A stretch of 43,966 nt of DNA from NCBI GenBank assembly GCA_039029135.1, contig JBCCGT010000034.1:1-43966 (forward strand), given 5' to 3'. This DNA comes from JALZVT01 sp039029135. Its GTDB lineage: Bacteria; Pseudomonadota; Gammaproteobacteria; Pseudomonadales; Azotimanducaceae. Shown here one piece after another: positions 16,476 to 25,505 of the stretch. The notes beneath the pieces are model-generated. The model was not told the DNA's origin. It saw only the letters and a program-made list of their open reading frames with translations, and searched no databases. Positions within the stretch are counted from its first letter, which is position 1. Every line of letters begins with the position of its first letter. A program made the translations under genes and the position numbers.

Positions 16476-16987
16476 CACTAGAAGACGTATCAAATATCGG
16501 TGAACTAATTGGCGGAATCGGTGTTCTAGTATCATTGATATATCTTGCTATTCAAGTTAGACAGAACACACTCGCGCAACGCGCAGAGTCTAGGCTTGCT
16601 GCTACTCGCAGCTGGACTGAATGGTACGTGCTTGGTGCGCAAGATCCTGAGATAGTCCGAATAATGAATGATGGTTTTCTAAATCCGTCCGAACTCACAA
16701 GCGCTGACCGAGGACGATTTCTTTGGATGGTCGGCACAATAGCGTCAAAAATCGAAGAGATGTATTCACAACACAAAGCAGGGTTGATCGACGATAGTCT
16801 GTGGAACAAATACCGTGGAGTCTTAGCTGTCCAACTAGAAAATCCGTTAGCAAAGGAGTGGTGGGACTCTCAAGCCGCGCCATTTAGTGATGATTTTCGT
16901 TATTCGATTGAATCGACTCCCGATGAGATTCGGAAATACAACATCGACTCCCTGCAAACCATAAGTGGTGGCCATTCCGACGCGTAA
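16472..16987 (+). CDS. Small membrane-anchored protein, second of a paralogous pair
   Basis: 171-residue paralogue of the preceding protein. It has one N-terminal helix (IGELIGGIGVLVSLIYLAIQV, about residues 9-29), the same Q-V/I-R-N transition, then a soluble helical domain that ends in KEWWDSQ...FSDDFR. The ATG overlaps the previous stop (ATGA), so the pair is co-translated. The two may form a heteromeric membrane complex, which is inference. AT-rich compared with neighbours. Function unknown. Confidence 0.8.
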   Translation: MTLEDVSNIGELIGGIGVLVSLIYLAIQVRQNTLAQRAESRLAATRSWTEWYVLGAQDPEIVRIMNDGFLNPSELTSADRGRFLWMVGTIASKIEEMYSQHKAGLIDDSLWNKYRGVLAVQLENPLAKEWWDSQAAPFSDDFRYSIESTPDEIRKYNIDSLQTISGGHSDA

Positions 16988-17066
16988 CTCGATTGAGATT
17001 CTTTCATTGTTCATTGTAGTGCCCGCCAACCTAACTTCCGCTTTTGGCCGAGAAGCGACCGTCGCT

Positions 17067-17080
17067 GAACGGCCGCTTTG
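17067..17080 (-). repeat. Copy E of the recurring motif, inverted
   Basis: On the minus strand CAAAGCGGCCGTTC, two mismatches to copy B. It lies between the membrane-protein pair and the recombinase stop, within GGCCGAGAAGCG...GGCCGCTTTG. Confidence 0.4.
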
Positions 17081-17084
17081 TGAG

Positions 17085-17720
17085 TCAGATTTCTGTTTGC
17101 TCGGCCAGTTCCAGCGCATCATCGACTTCGACCCCCAGGTATCTCACAGTGCTTTCCAGCTTGGTATGGCCTAGCAGAAGCTGAACAGCCCTTAGATTCT
17201 TCGTACGACGATAGATCAATGTGGCCTTGGTGCGGCGCAATGAGTGCGTGCCGTAGAGGGCAGGCTCCAGTCCAATACTGTCAAACCATCTTCGCGCAAT
17301 ACGGGCGTACTGACGAGTTGATATGTGAGGGGAATCGCCAATCCTGCTTGGGAAGAGATAGCTAGCGGCGCTCAGACTCGCGTGCGCAATCCACTGTGCG
17401 ATCGACTCGCGAGAGTCTTCCGTGATCTCAAACTGAACCGGTTGCTGCGTCTTCCTTTGCATCACGCTGCTCCTGGTCAATACTTGCCCGCTGTGAGTGA
17501 CATCTGACACCTTCAAGGAAACAAGGTCGCAGCCCCGTAGTTTGCTATCGATAGCGAGGTTAAACAGCGCTAGATCTCGGACGCTGGCCGCCATTTGCAA
17601 GCGTATTCTGATCTCCCAGATCTCGCGCAGCTTGAGGGGTTTTCTTTGTCCTACGATCTTGCCTTTGTTCCATGGCTCCTTCTTTTTCAGCTCATCTTCT
17701 ATGAGTACAAAGCTATACAC
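17085..17720 (-). CDS. Single-domain tyrosine recombinase
   Basis: 211-residue site-specific recombinase of the lambda-integrase superfamily. The catalytic set is complete: Arg in SKLRGCDLVSL, Lys in VMQRKTQQP, HSLRRT (His, Arg), LLGHT (His) and the nucleophile Tyr in STVRYLG. It lacks the usual N-terminal core-binding domain, so it is similar in build to short recombinases such as FimB/FimE or cassette-type recombinases. It starts with GTG, with AAAGGA 8 bases upstream. It lies among copies of a recurring motif in a low-GC region and may mobilise or invert neighbouring DNA; its targets are unknown. Confidence 0.88.
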   Translation of the reverse strand: MYSFVLIEDELKKKEPWNKGKIVGQRKPLKLREIWEIRIRLQMAASVRDLALFNLAIDSKLRGCDLVSLKVSDVTHSGQVLTRSSVMQRKTQQPVQFEITEDSRESIAQWIAHASLSAASYLFPSRIGDSPHISTRQYARIARRWFDSIGLEPALYGTHSLRRTKATLIYRRTKNLRAVQLLLGHTKLESTVRYLGVEVDDALELAEQTEI

Positions 17721-17768
17721 AGTCTATGTCCTTTCTAGAGAGTGGACATCAATTCTGTAAACTCGAAC

Positions 17769-17778
17769 GAAAGCGGAC
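17769..17778 (+). repeat. Copy C of the recurring motif, partial
   Basis: GAAAGCGGAC preceded by TAAACTCGAAC, parallel to the TTAACTC that precedes copy B. It lies upstream of the recombinase gene. Confidence 0.4.
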
Positions 17779-17883
17779 TGTGTGGAAGCGCTGAAACTAG
17801 GTCGGTTCGCGACCCATATGAGACGTCAGTTGCCCCCCGTTGACTGGGTTTCATAGAGCGGCCCGCCATCCTCGGGTTAACTC

Positions 17884-17897
17884 GAAAGCGGACGTTC
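17884..17897 (+). repeat. Copy B of the recurring motif
   Basis: GAAAGCGGACGTTC, preceded by GGTTAACTC. It is used as the reference copy. Confidence 0.5.
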
Positions 17898-18327
17898 AAA
17901 CCGTTTATCAGGCGACTTTTTTCCACAATGCGCGGTCTGCTAAATGTGCTGTGGAGGATAAATCGATACGTCAGTCAACCGCTTCAGATTGTGTCTGCCG
18001 GCAACACCGACTATTAGGAATAGTGGAACCGGGATCGGCCTGCACGTTGGCAAGCTAGGGTGGAATGTAATGAATTTGTGCTCAGTCAGATAGTGCGTGC
18101 GAATCCGACAGGATGGTCTGGCCCAGCCATCTTGTGCATCCGATGACACTCACTTTTCGGATTCGCCGCAATAACAATGGTCAACGCCGATGAAAGCACC
18201 GATGATTGCCTGCTTCGAGAAATGCGAGAGTCGAGCAGTCAAACGACAGTTGGCGCGCTTAGGGAAGCGTGCAAATTGATTGTAGATCATAGCCCCACCA
18301 TGGTGGCCAGAGAAAAGGAAAAAAAAC

Positions 18328-19398
18328 GTGACGCCATGTTTCAATGCCAAACGAACCCTGGCGGCGGTCTTCGTCGTTTCAGTTTTGGCCGCTTGCGGTC
18401 AACCAGAACAGGTAGAGCGCGAGCCCGTGATCCAGCCCGTGAAGTTGCACACGGTGGAATCGTTCTCGGATCAGTTTAACGTGGACTTCCCTGCAGTGAT
18501 GCAAGCCGCCCAGACGAGCCAGCTTGCGTTTCAGGTCAATGGCGTACTGAACGAGCTACCGGTCTCGGAAGGGCAGCGTATCGAACAGGGCGCGGTAATT
18601 GCGAAGCTCGATCAGCGCAGTTTTCAAAACACGTTCATCTCGGCACGAGCCGCGTACGACAATGCCGAGTCCGAATACCAGCGCGCACGCCGTCTACTTG
18701 AACAAGACGCCATCGCGCGCTCTGTGGTCGAGCAGCGTTTGGCCGCGCGAGATTCAAGCCGCGCGGATCTAGACACGGCGCGCAAAGCGCTGGAAGACAC
18801 TGTCCTACGGGCACCTTACTCTGGCCAAGTCGGTAACCTGCGGGTCGAGAATTTCCAGAACGTGACCGCGCAGCAGGCGATCTTGACATTCCAGAGCACC
18901 GGCGATGTGGAAGCGGTGGTTAATGTGCCCGCGCGGTTGGTGGCCTTTCTTCCGCAGCTCGAGCCGGTCGAGCCCATCGTCACGTTGGATGTCGCCCCGG
19001 AGCTCGAGCTTGCGGCCGCGTTTAAGGAAGCCACTAGCCAGGCCGACCCGACCACGCAAACCTATCGAGCCTTTTTCACGTTCTCGTCGCCGCAGAATCT
19101 GCAAATCCTGCCGGGTATGACGGGCACGGTGAGCACCCGGTTTTTGATCAACTCGGCTCAGTTTGCGGGCAGCGTGGCGGTACCGGTGGCCTCGGTCCAG
19201 GCTGAAGGCCCCGCCCGGTACGTTTGGCTGGTCGACCCGGCAAACAGTCAGGCGACACGGCGCGACATCACGATCGCCGATCAGCAAGTCAGCGACAGCG
19301 TCACGGTGACCGGTGGACTCGCGCCGGGCGATGTCATTGCGGCAGCCGGCGCATCGCATCTGTTTGAGGGCATGCCGGTTCGGGAATGGCGGCCGTAG
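18328..19398 (+). CDS. RND efflux periplasmic adaptor lipoprotein
   Basis: 356-residue membrane-fusion protein linking an RND pump to an outer-membrane channel. A type II signal peptide ends at LAACG (lipidated Cys near residue 22). The barrel-sandwich halves are seen in LAFQVNGVLNELPVSEGQRIEQGAVIAKLD and LEDTVLRAPYSGQVGNL, with a coiled-coil hairpin between (residues about 95-150). The beta-barrel and membrane-proximal parts follow (LPGMTGTVSTRF; VTGGLAPGDVIAAAGASHLFEGM). GTG start with an AAAAGGAA site. It is the first gene of a three-gene efflux operon. No regulator gene is adjacent. Confidence 0.92.
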   Translation: MTPCFNAKRTLAAVFVVSVLAACGQPEQVEREPVIQPVKLHTVESFSDQFNVDFPAVMQAAQTSQLAFQVNGVLNELPVSEGQRIEQGAVIAKLDQRSFQNTFISARAAYDNAESEYQRARRLLEQDAIARSVVEQRLAARDSSRADLDTARKALEDTVLRAPYSGQVGNLRVENFQNVTAQQAILTFQSTGDVEAVVNVPARLVAFLPQLEPVEPIVTLDVAPELELAAAFKEATSQADPTTQTYRAFFTFSSPQNLQILPGMTGTVSTRFLINSAQFAGSVAVPVASVQAEGPARYVWLVDPANSQATRRDITIADQQVSDSVTVTGGLAPGDVIAAAGASHLFEGMPVREWRP

Positions 19399-19443
19399 CC
19401 GCCAGGCGCTCGACCAGCGCCCACAGATGTCTTTGGAGTCCCA

Positions 19444-22400
19444 ATGAACCTTGCTGAATTTTCGATCAAGAACCGCCTGATTTGTGGCTTGGTGATCGTC
19501 GCGTCACTGATCGGCGGCTGGGTGGCCTATACCACCATGCCGCGTTTTGAAGACCCGGAGTTCACCATACGCACCGCCCAGGTCTTTACCCAATACCCCG
19601 GCGCCACGCCCAGTGAGGTCGCCGACGAGGTCTCGGAGCCGATCGAATCCGCCTTGCAGGAAATGCAGGAAGTCGAAGAAATTCGCTCGGTCTCCAAGGA
19701 TGGCCTGTCGGAGATCGAGGTCGATATCAAATTCGCCTTCTCACCGTCAAAGAGTGACTTACAGCTGGTTTGGACCAAGCTGCGCAACAAGGTCAACGAT
19801 GCCCAGGGGAGTCTGCCGCCCGGCGCCGGGCCGTCCTTCGTGTTTGACGAGTTTGGCGATGTGTACGGTTTTTATTACGTCATCACTGGGGCGGGTTACA
19901 CCGCTGATGACTTGGCGGAATACGGTGAACAGCTTCGGCGGGAGCTGTTGCGAGTGCCGGGCGTCGCCAAGATTGGCTTTTCTGGCACGCAAAGCGAAGC
20001 CATCTACATCGAGGTCTCGCGCGCCCGCGCCAACGCGCTCGGCGTATCGTTGACCAATCTTTATCAGACACTGGCGACCCAAAACGTGGTGGCCGACGCT
20101 GGCCGCATCACGCTGGGCGAACGTCGCATTACAATCATGCCCACCGGCGAGCTGGACTCGGTGGCCGCGATTGAGAGCCTGATTATTCCCACGGCCGACA
20201 GCGACAATCTGATCAGTGTGCGTGATATCGCGACCGTCACGCGCAGCTATGAAGACCCGGCCAGCCTGCTGATTCGCTACAACGGGGAGCCCGCTCTGGC
20301 CATGGGCGTATCCACGGTCAGCGGCTCCAACGTGGTGGCTGTCGGGGCCGCGCTGGATGCAGCGCTCGAAGCCAGCATCGCCAGCCGGCCGCTGGGCATG
20401 GAGGTGGAGAACTTCTACCACCAGGGCGTGATCGTGGACGCCTCGGTCAAGGACTTCGTGGTCAACGTGGGACTGGCGCTGGTGATCGTGCTCGGCACCC
20501 TGCTGATCTTCATGGGCTTGCGCTCAGCGCTGGTGATCGGCGGTGGGCTGCTGCTCACCATCGCCGCTACGCTGCTGGTCATGATGATGTCGGACATCCC
20601 CATGCACCGCATCTCGCTGGGCGCGCTCATCATCGCGCTCGGCATGCTGGTGGACAACGCCATCGTCGTCACCGAAGGCATTTTGGTGGGTGTTCAGCAG
20701 GGCAAGAAAAAGCTGCAATTGGCGATCGACGTGGTGAAAACCTCACAGTGGCCCCTGTTAGGCGGCACCGTGGTAGGGATTTTGGCCTTCGCGCCAATCG
20801 GCTTTGCGCCGGGTTCAACGGCGGAGTACACCGGCCACCTGTTCTGGGTGATCCTGATTTCGTTGCTCTTCAGCTGGCTGTTCTCGCTCACGCTCACGCC
20901 GCTGTTTTGCGACCTGCTGTTCAAGGAAGAGGAACCCTCAAGCGAAGGTCAACAGACCGAAAGCCGCCTGGCTGGGGCGTTCAAGGCAGTGGTGCGCTCG
21001 GCAATTCGGTTGCGCTGGCTAATGGCGGCGGCCGTGGTCGCACTGTTCGTCACGTCGTTGTGGAGCTTTCAGTTCGTCAAATCCGGGTTCTTTCCCGCAT
21101 CGACCACACCGCAAATTGTGGTGGACTACTGGCTGCCGGAAGGCACATCCATCGAGCGTACGAAAGACGACATGATCGCCCTTGAGGAGTACTCCCAAGG
21201 GTTGGACGGCGTGACCGATGTTCAGACCTTGGTTGGCGGCGGCACCTTGCGATATATGCTCGTGTACAGCTTTGAATCGCAAAACTCGTCCTACGGGCAG
21301 CTGTTGATTCGTGTGGACAGCTTTGAGCGCATCGCCGAGCTGATCCCAGAGATTCAGGCGCGCATCAACAGCGGCCCGCCGGACTCTTACGGCAAGGCCT
21401 GGCGATTCACCCAAGGACCCGGCGGCGGCGCAAAAATTCAGGCCACCTTCCTGGGACCAGACCCCGCGACCCTGCGCGGCTTGGCCAACCAGGCCAAAGC
21501 GATCATGGCCGCCGACGGCCGAGCGCTGTCCATCAATGACGATTGGCGGCAGTCGTTGCCCGTGATTACACCGGTATACAGCAACAACAAAGGCCGCAGG
21601 CTGGGCGTGACGCGTGAAGATATGGCCGGTGCGCTACTCTCGACGTTCTCCGGCGAGCAGGTGGGCGTATACCGCGAAGGTGATGACCTGGTGCCGATTA
21701 TCTCACGCGCGCCCGAGGCCGAGCGACTGAGCCTGGAAAACGTCTGGGAAGTCCAGGTGCTCTCCAGCACCACCGGGCTGATGGTGCCGCTGGCGCAGGT
21801 CACCGACGGCATTCGCCTGGACTGGCGCGATGGCCAACTGCGGCGAGAAAACCGCATCTGGGCCATCAAGGCACAAGCCGATCCGCACCCCGACGAACTC
21901 ACCTCCGATCTACTGAACCGCATCAAACCGCAGATCGACGCGATTGAACTGCCGACCGGTTATTCCCTGCGTTGGGACGGCGAGTATGGCGATTCTGCCG
22001 AGGCCAACGAGAATCTCGGCGGTGTGATCCCGCTGGGCTTTCTGGCCATGCTGTTGGTGACCATCCTACTGTTCAACGGCCTGCGCGATCCGCTGGCCAT
22101 CTGGCTGGTCGTACCCCTGTCGCTGATCGGCGTGGTTGTCGGGCTTATCGTGACCGGAACGCCGCTGGAGTTCATGGGCATTCTGGGATTGCTGTCGCTG
22201 TCCGGTCTGCTCATCAAAAACGCCATCGTGCTGGTCGATCAGATCAACATCGAGATTGGCAGTCGTAAGCCCCGCTTCGACGCCATTGTGGATTCCGCCG
22301 CTGGCCGCGTGCGACCGGTGTTGATGGGCTCGCTCACGACCGTTCTGGGCGTGATGCCGCTGATGGGCGATGCGTTTTTCCGCTCCATGGCCGTGGTACT

Positions 22401-22503
22401 CATCTTTGGTCTGACCTTTGCGACCGCGCTCACGCTGGTCATGGTGCCGGTGTTTTACGCCATGTTGTTCAACGTCAAAACGTCTGAGACGGCGGCTGCA
22501 TAA
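19444..22503 (+). CDS. RND multidrug efflux permease (AcrB-like)
   Basis: 1,019-residue inner-membrane proton/drug antiporter of the HAE-1 type, working as a trimer. It has the usual duplicated plan: TM1 at residues 11-30, a large periplasmic loop (FTQYPGATPSEVADEV, IESALQEMQEVEEIRS), TM2-6, a second loop and TM8-12. In TM4 the proton-relay motif reads GMLVDNAIVVTEG: the first Asp is kept but the second, usually Asp in AcrB, is Asn. The TM10 Lys is kept (LLIKNAIVLVDQ). It lies 45 bases after the adaptor gene and 11 before the outer-membrane factor. Substrates cannot be told. Confidence 0.94.
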   Translation: MNLAEFSIKNRLICGLVIVASLIGGWVAYTTMPRFEDPEFTIRTAQVFTQYPGATPSEVADEVSEPIESALQEMQEVEEIRSVSKDGLSEIEVDIKFAFSPSKSDLQLVWTKLRNKVNDAQGSLPPGAGPSFVFDEFGDVYGFYYVITGAGYTADDLAEYGEQLRRELLRVPGVAKIGFSGTQSEAIYIEVSRARANALGVSLTNLYQTLATQNVVADAGRITLGERRITIMPTGELDSVAAIESLIIPTADSDNLISVRDIATVTRSYEDPASLLIRYNGEPALAMGVSTVSGSNVVAVGAALDAALEASIASRPLGMEVENFYHQGVIVDASVKDFVVNVGLALVIVLGTLLIFMGLRSALVIGGGLLLTIAATLLVMMMSDIPMHRISLGALIIALGMLVDNAIVVTEGILVGVQQGKKKLQLAIDVVKTSQWPLLGGTVVGILAFAPIGFAPGSTAEYTGHLFWVILISLLFSWLFSLTLTPLFCDLLFKEEEPSSEGQQTESRLAGAFKAVVRSAIRLRWLMAAAVVALFVTSLWSFQFVKSGFFPASTTPQIVVDYWLPEGTSIERTKDDMIALEEYSQGLDGVTDVQTLVGGGTLRYMLVYSFESQNSSYGQLLIRVDSFERIAELIPEIQARINSGPPDSYGKAWRFTQGPGGGAKIQATFLGPDPATLRGLANQAKAIMAADGRALSINDDWRQSLPVITPVYSNNKGRRLGVTREDMAGALLSTFSGEQVGVYREGDDLVPIISRAPEAERLSLENVWEVQVLSSTTGLMVPLAQVTDGIRLDWRDGQLRRENRIWAIKAQADPHPDELTSDLLNRIKPQIDAIELPTGYSLRWDGEYGDSAEANENLGGVIPLGFLAMLLVTILLFNGLRDPLAIWLVVPLSLIGVVVGLIVTGTPLEFMGILGLLSLSGLLIKNAIVLVDQINIEIGSRKPRFDAIVDSAAGRVRPVLMGSLTTVLGVMPLMGDAFFRSMAVVLIFGLTFATALTLVMVPVFYAMLFNVKTSETAAA

Positions 22504-22514
22504 GGAGACTCATC

Positions 22515-23918
22515 ATGCGAATTCAATCAGTGTTTGCCGCCGCCCTTGTCACCACCCTAGTCATTGCGCTGGTCGGGTGTGCATCGATCACCACCCGCGA
22601 CGAAGCCGCTTCCACGGCCCGCGGCGCGGTGCCCGACGCACCGTTTGACTGGGCTGCGGTGCAGCAGTCTGTCGGCGATGTGCAAGTGGGCTGGATCGAC
22701 GCGTTCAACGACCCGCTGCTCAACCAGTTGGTGCGTGAGGCACAGGCCAATAACATCGACCTGCGCGCCGCGGCCGCCAATGTGGACCGCTCGGTGGCGC
22801 TGGCCCGTCAAGCGGGCGCGGCGCTCAAGCCCCAGGTGAACCTACTGGCCGGTGGCGCCGAAGCGGGTGTGCTGGATTCGCCGCAGGGCGCGACCAGCAG
22901 CGGCACGGTGAACACCTCACTGCAAATCGACTGGGAGGCGGACATCTGGGGCCGCATTCGCGCCGGCCAGCAGGCCGCTGTCGCCAGCGCTGAAGCCGCG
23001 CGGGCGGACTACACCTTTTCACAGTATTCCCTGGCCGCAGGCGTTGCACGAGGCTACTTCGTGGCGGTTGAATCTGGCCAGCAAGAAGTCGTCGCTCAGC
23101 AAACCGTCGACACGCTCACCGAAACCGTCAGGATCGTGCAGGCGCAATACGACAATGGCTCTGCCTCATCGCAAGATCTGGCGCTTGCAAAATCTGATTT
23201 GGCCAGCGCAGAAGACACGCTAACCACCGCCGCGGGCGGCAAGCGTGACGCGCTGCGGGCGTTAGAGATCTTGCTCGGCCGCTACCCGTCAGCAGACGTG
23301 GCTGTACGCAAAGAGCTGCCCGCGATACCGGCTCCACCGCCGGCCGGCGTACCGTCTGCCATATTGGAGCGTCGGCCGGACATCATCGCCGCCGAGCGTA
23401 CTGTGGCTGCTGCATTCAATTCTTTGGACGCTGCGAAAGCCGCGCGTCTGCCATCGTTGAGCCTGACGGCCGATATCGGCGGTAGCTCAGAGGAGCTCTC
23501 CAACCTGTTCGACCCCGTCAACGTGGCCTGGACGCTGGCCAGCAACCTGCTCGCGCCTCTGTATGACGGCGGGCAGCGTCAGGCGCAGGTTGAAGTCTCC
23601 ACCGCCGAGCAGCAGCAAGCGGTCGCCGCCTATGCCTCGGCTGCACAGAATGCCTTTGCCGAGGTCGAAGGTGCGCTCGATTCGGGCGTGGTGCTGCAAA
23701 ACCGCGTTGCTAGCCTGCAGCAAGCGGCCGACCAAGCCGCCGGGGCCTACCGAATAGCGGCCCTGCGCTACGAGGAGGGCGAGATCGCCCTAATCGACGT
23801 GCTGTCTGTGCAGCAGCGTGTATTCACCACCCGCAGCAATCTCGTCAACGTGCAGCGCCAACTGCTAGAGCAGCGCGTTATTTTGAATCTGGCGCTAGGT
23901 GGCGACTGGGCGACTTGA
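22515..23918 (+). CDS. RND efflux outer-membrane factor (NodT/OprM family)
   Basis: 467-residue TolC-like outer-membrane lipoprotein completing the efflux system. The signal peptide ends at LVGCAS (lipidated Cys near 21). Typical family segments include W..FNDPLLNQLVREAQANNIDLRAAAANV, QIDWEADIWGRIRAG, an ILERRPDIIAAERTV hinge, LLAPLYDGGQRQAQV, and YEEGEIALIDVLSVQQRVF. The two repeats of coiled-coil and strands expected of TolC folds are visible. The start has an AAGGAGA Shine-Dalgarno. Co-transcribed with the adaptor and pump. Confidence 0.94.
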   Translation: MRIQSVFAAALVTTLVIALVGCASITTRDEAASTARGAVPDAPFDWAAVQQSVGDVQVGWIDAFNDPLLNQLVREAQANNIDLRAAAANVDRSVALARQAGAALKPQVNLLAGGAEAGVLDSPQGATSSGTVNTSLQIDWEADIWGRIRAGQQAAVASAEAARADYTFSQYSLAAGVARGYFVAVESGQQEVVAQQTVDTLTETVRIVQAQYDNGSASSQDLALAKSDLASAEDTLTTAAGGKRDALRALEILLGRYPSADVAVRKELPAIPAPPPAGVPSAILERRPDIIAAERTVAAAFNSLDAAKAARLPSLSLTADIGGSSEELSNLFDPVNVAWTLASNLLAPLYDGGQRQAQVEVSTAEQQQAVAAYASAAQNAFAEVEGALDSGVVLQNRVASLQQAADQAAGAYRIAALRYEEGEIALIDVLSVQQRVFTTRSNLVNVQRQLLEQRVILNLALGGDWAT

Positions 23919-23945
23919 CGCATCCAGTATCGAGCCACGCTTGAC

Positions 23946-24701
23946 ATGAAACAGCACCTTGCTCTGTTCTATCTGCTGGCGTTCTTTGCTGTCTTGTGGA
24001 TACCGCTCGGACAGCATGCATTTTTGATTCTGCACTGGATGAAAGTGGGGACGTTTCTGGCGCCTATCCTGTTGTTTCAGCTTGCGCTAACGACACCGGA
24101 CCGGGATAGCCATTCCGGTGTACGTGCGCTTGCAACGTGGATGCTCGTACTCTACATCATCCACCAGTTTGAAGAGCATTGGGTGGATGTCTTCGGCAAC
24201 GTGTACGCATTCCATGGGTCAGTGAATGACTTGGTAACCCAGGCACTAGGGCAGCCCGCCGGCTCGGTGAAGGCGTTAACGCCTCTGTCCATCTTTGTCA
24301 TCAACACATCGTTGGTTTGGCTGGTGGGCTTGCTCGCGATTTGGCGCTTCCACCGCAGCGTGTTTCCAGCGCTCGCGATGAATGCCATCATTTTGGTAAA
24401 TGCCTTCACCCATAAGCTCGCCTCCTTGGCGAAAGCCGCATACAACCCTGGGCTTTTCACTGCGCTGGTACTGTTTCTACCGTTCGCTCTTTTAGTGTAC
24501 AGACGGCTTTTGAGAGAGGGCGTAACAACGCGTGCCGAAATCGGGCTCAGTGTGGTGTGGGCGGCATTTGCGCACGTCATCATGGTCGCCGGCATGGTGG
24601 CGGCGAATGTGTTTAACGTCATTCCCGCATTGGCCTATCACGGCGCACTGATTGTTTGGTCGATCGTTCCAACGCTAATCAGCTTCTCAAAAAGCCGATG
24701 A
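23946..24701 (+). CDS. HXXEE-domain membrane protein
   Basis: 251-residue integral membrane protein with about six to seven predicted helices. The defining H-x-x-E-E motif is HQFEE in LVLYIIHQFEEHWVD, near residues 73-82. A second partly conserved patch is AFTHKLASLAKAAYNPGL with an Asn/His pair. HXXEE proteins are of unknown function; the His/Glu pattern could bind a metal. It follows the RND operon by 27 bases but is more AT-rich, and is probably an independent acquisition in the accessory region. Confidence 0.85.
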   Translation: MKQHLALFYLLAFFAVLWIPLGQHAFLILHWMKVGTFLAPILLFQLALTTPDRDSHSGVRALATWMLVLYIIHQFEEHWVDVFGNVYAFHGSVNDLVTQALGQPAGSVKALTPLSIFVINTSLVWLVGLLAIWRFHRSVFPALAMNAIILVNAFTHKLASLAKAAYNPGLFTALVLFLPFALLVYRRLLREGVTTRAEIGLSVVWAAFAHVIMVAGMVAANVFNVIPALAYHGALIVWSIVPTLISFSKSR

Positions 24702-24962
24702 AGGGGAGTGAGTTGATTTGTCAAAAGGCGTCTTCTGCAAAAAGTAGTTGCCGAGACAGATGAGAAACTGTGGATTTCAACCTCCTCTATCTGTTCGATT
24801 CAACGTGCGAAATATCAAGTGTAGGCCGAACGAATGACCGCTTACGGGAAGGACTGGTCAGGTCCTGCGCTGTCGTAGAGTAAACGTACTCGCAGTTGAA
24901 TTGTCCGAAGTTGGCCGACAGCGGCAGTTCTGAATCAACTCGATGAAAGGCCGCTTCCAAAC
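24702..24962. other. Intergenic stretch with diverged repeat-like sequence
   Basis: No gene seen. At 24911-24958, GGCCGACAGCGGCAGTTCTG and AACTCGATGAAAGGCCGCTT resemble, in diverged form, the GGCCGAGAAGCG...GGCCGCTTTG block beside the recombinase gene. This is the far-side counterpart of the repeats near 15,854-17,897. Confidence 0.4.
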
Positions 24963-25505
24963 CTAAAGCGTCATTCGATATCTCTGAGCACCGTCGGAAA
25001 AAGTGTCGGTAGCTGTCATGCCTAGCCGCAGCGCCAGAGCCACCGATCGAGCGTTCTCAGGCTCGATAAAGGCTTCAACTTCTTTGGCACCACCCGCCTT
25101 GCGCCATGCAAGAGCAGCTTTTGCGGCCTCTGTCATAAGACCTCGCCCCCAGTACTTGGGGTTCATGTGGTACGCGATCTCCGAACACGTCGACAGCGTG
25201 TTAAAACCGATGTGGCCAACCAGACCGTCGTCTTCTGCTAACGTCAAAACCCATCTAAAGCCCCAGCCGTCTTTTGCAGCCCTCATCCAGAATCGAATCA
25301 GCTTGTCACTGTCCTCGCTAGTCCGTGCTGGTAGTGGAATGACGTCGCCATACTCATCCAGTGCCGGGCCCGAATACTCTTGCACCGCCGGTTGCCGCCA
25401 CATGTCGAAAACGCCCTCGGAATGGGACATCGACATCGGTTCAAGCGCGAGTCTGGCGGTGGATAATGTTGGAATTTGAATGGCGCTGTTCTCCATCTGA
25501 GACAT
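24963..25505 (-). CDS. GNAT-family N-acetyltransferase (RimJ/RimL-like)
   Basis: About 180-residue acetyltransferase using acetyl-CoA. It begins with the typical TARLALEPMS strand. The central GLVGHIGFNTL and EIAYHMNPKYWGRGLMTEAAKAALAW contain the acetyl-CoA loop (here with W-G-R-G-L), followed by VEAFIEPENARSVALALRLGM, as in RimJ/RimL-type enzymes. The substrate is unknown and could be a small molecule, antibiotic or protein N-terminus. ATG 25505 was chosen over the longer start at 25559; ATG 25496 is also possible. More AT-rich than the adjacent c-di-GMP gene. Confidence 0.87.
   Translation of the reverse strand: MSQMENSAIQIPTLSTARLALEPMSMSHSEGVFDMWRQPAVQEYSGPALDEYGDVIPLPARTSEDSDKLIRFWMRAAKDGWGFRWVLTLAEDDGLVGHIGFNTLSTCSEIAYHMNPKYWGRGLMTEAAKAALAWRKAGGAKEVEAFIEPENARSVALALRLGMTATDTFSDGAQRYRMTL

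Larger units (their letters stand above)
17721..18327. other. 607-base stretch without a supported gene
   Basis: No reading frame here has a convincing start, ribosome site or recognisable product. It contains two copies of the recurring motif (17769-17778 and 17884-17897), and its composition is lower in GC than the core genes. The last 30 bases hold the A-rich ribosome-binding region of the RND adaptor gene. Confidence 0.6.

Noticed and set aside
18150..18350. 66-codon minus-strand and overlapping plus-strand frames before the RND adaptor
   Set aside because: No ribosome site, no hydrophobic or domain pattern, and they overlap the adaptor's own start region.
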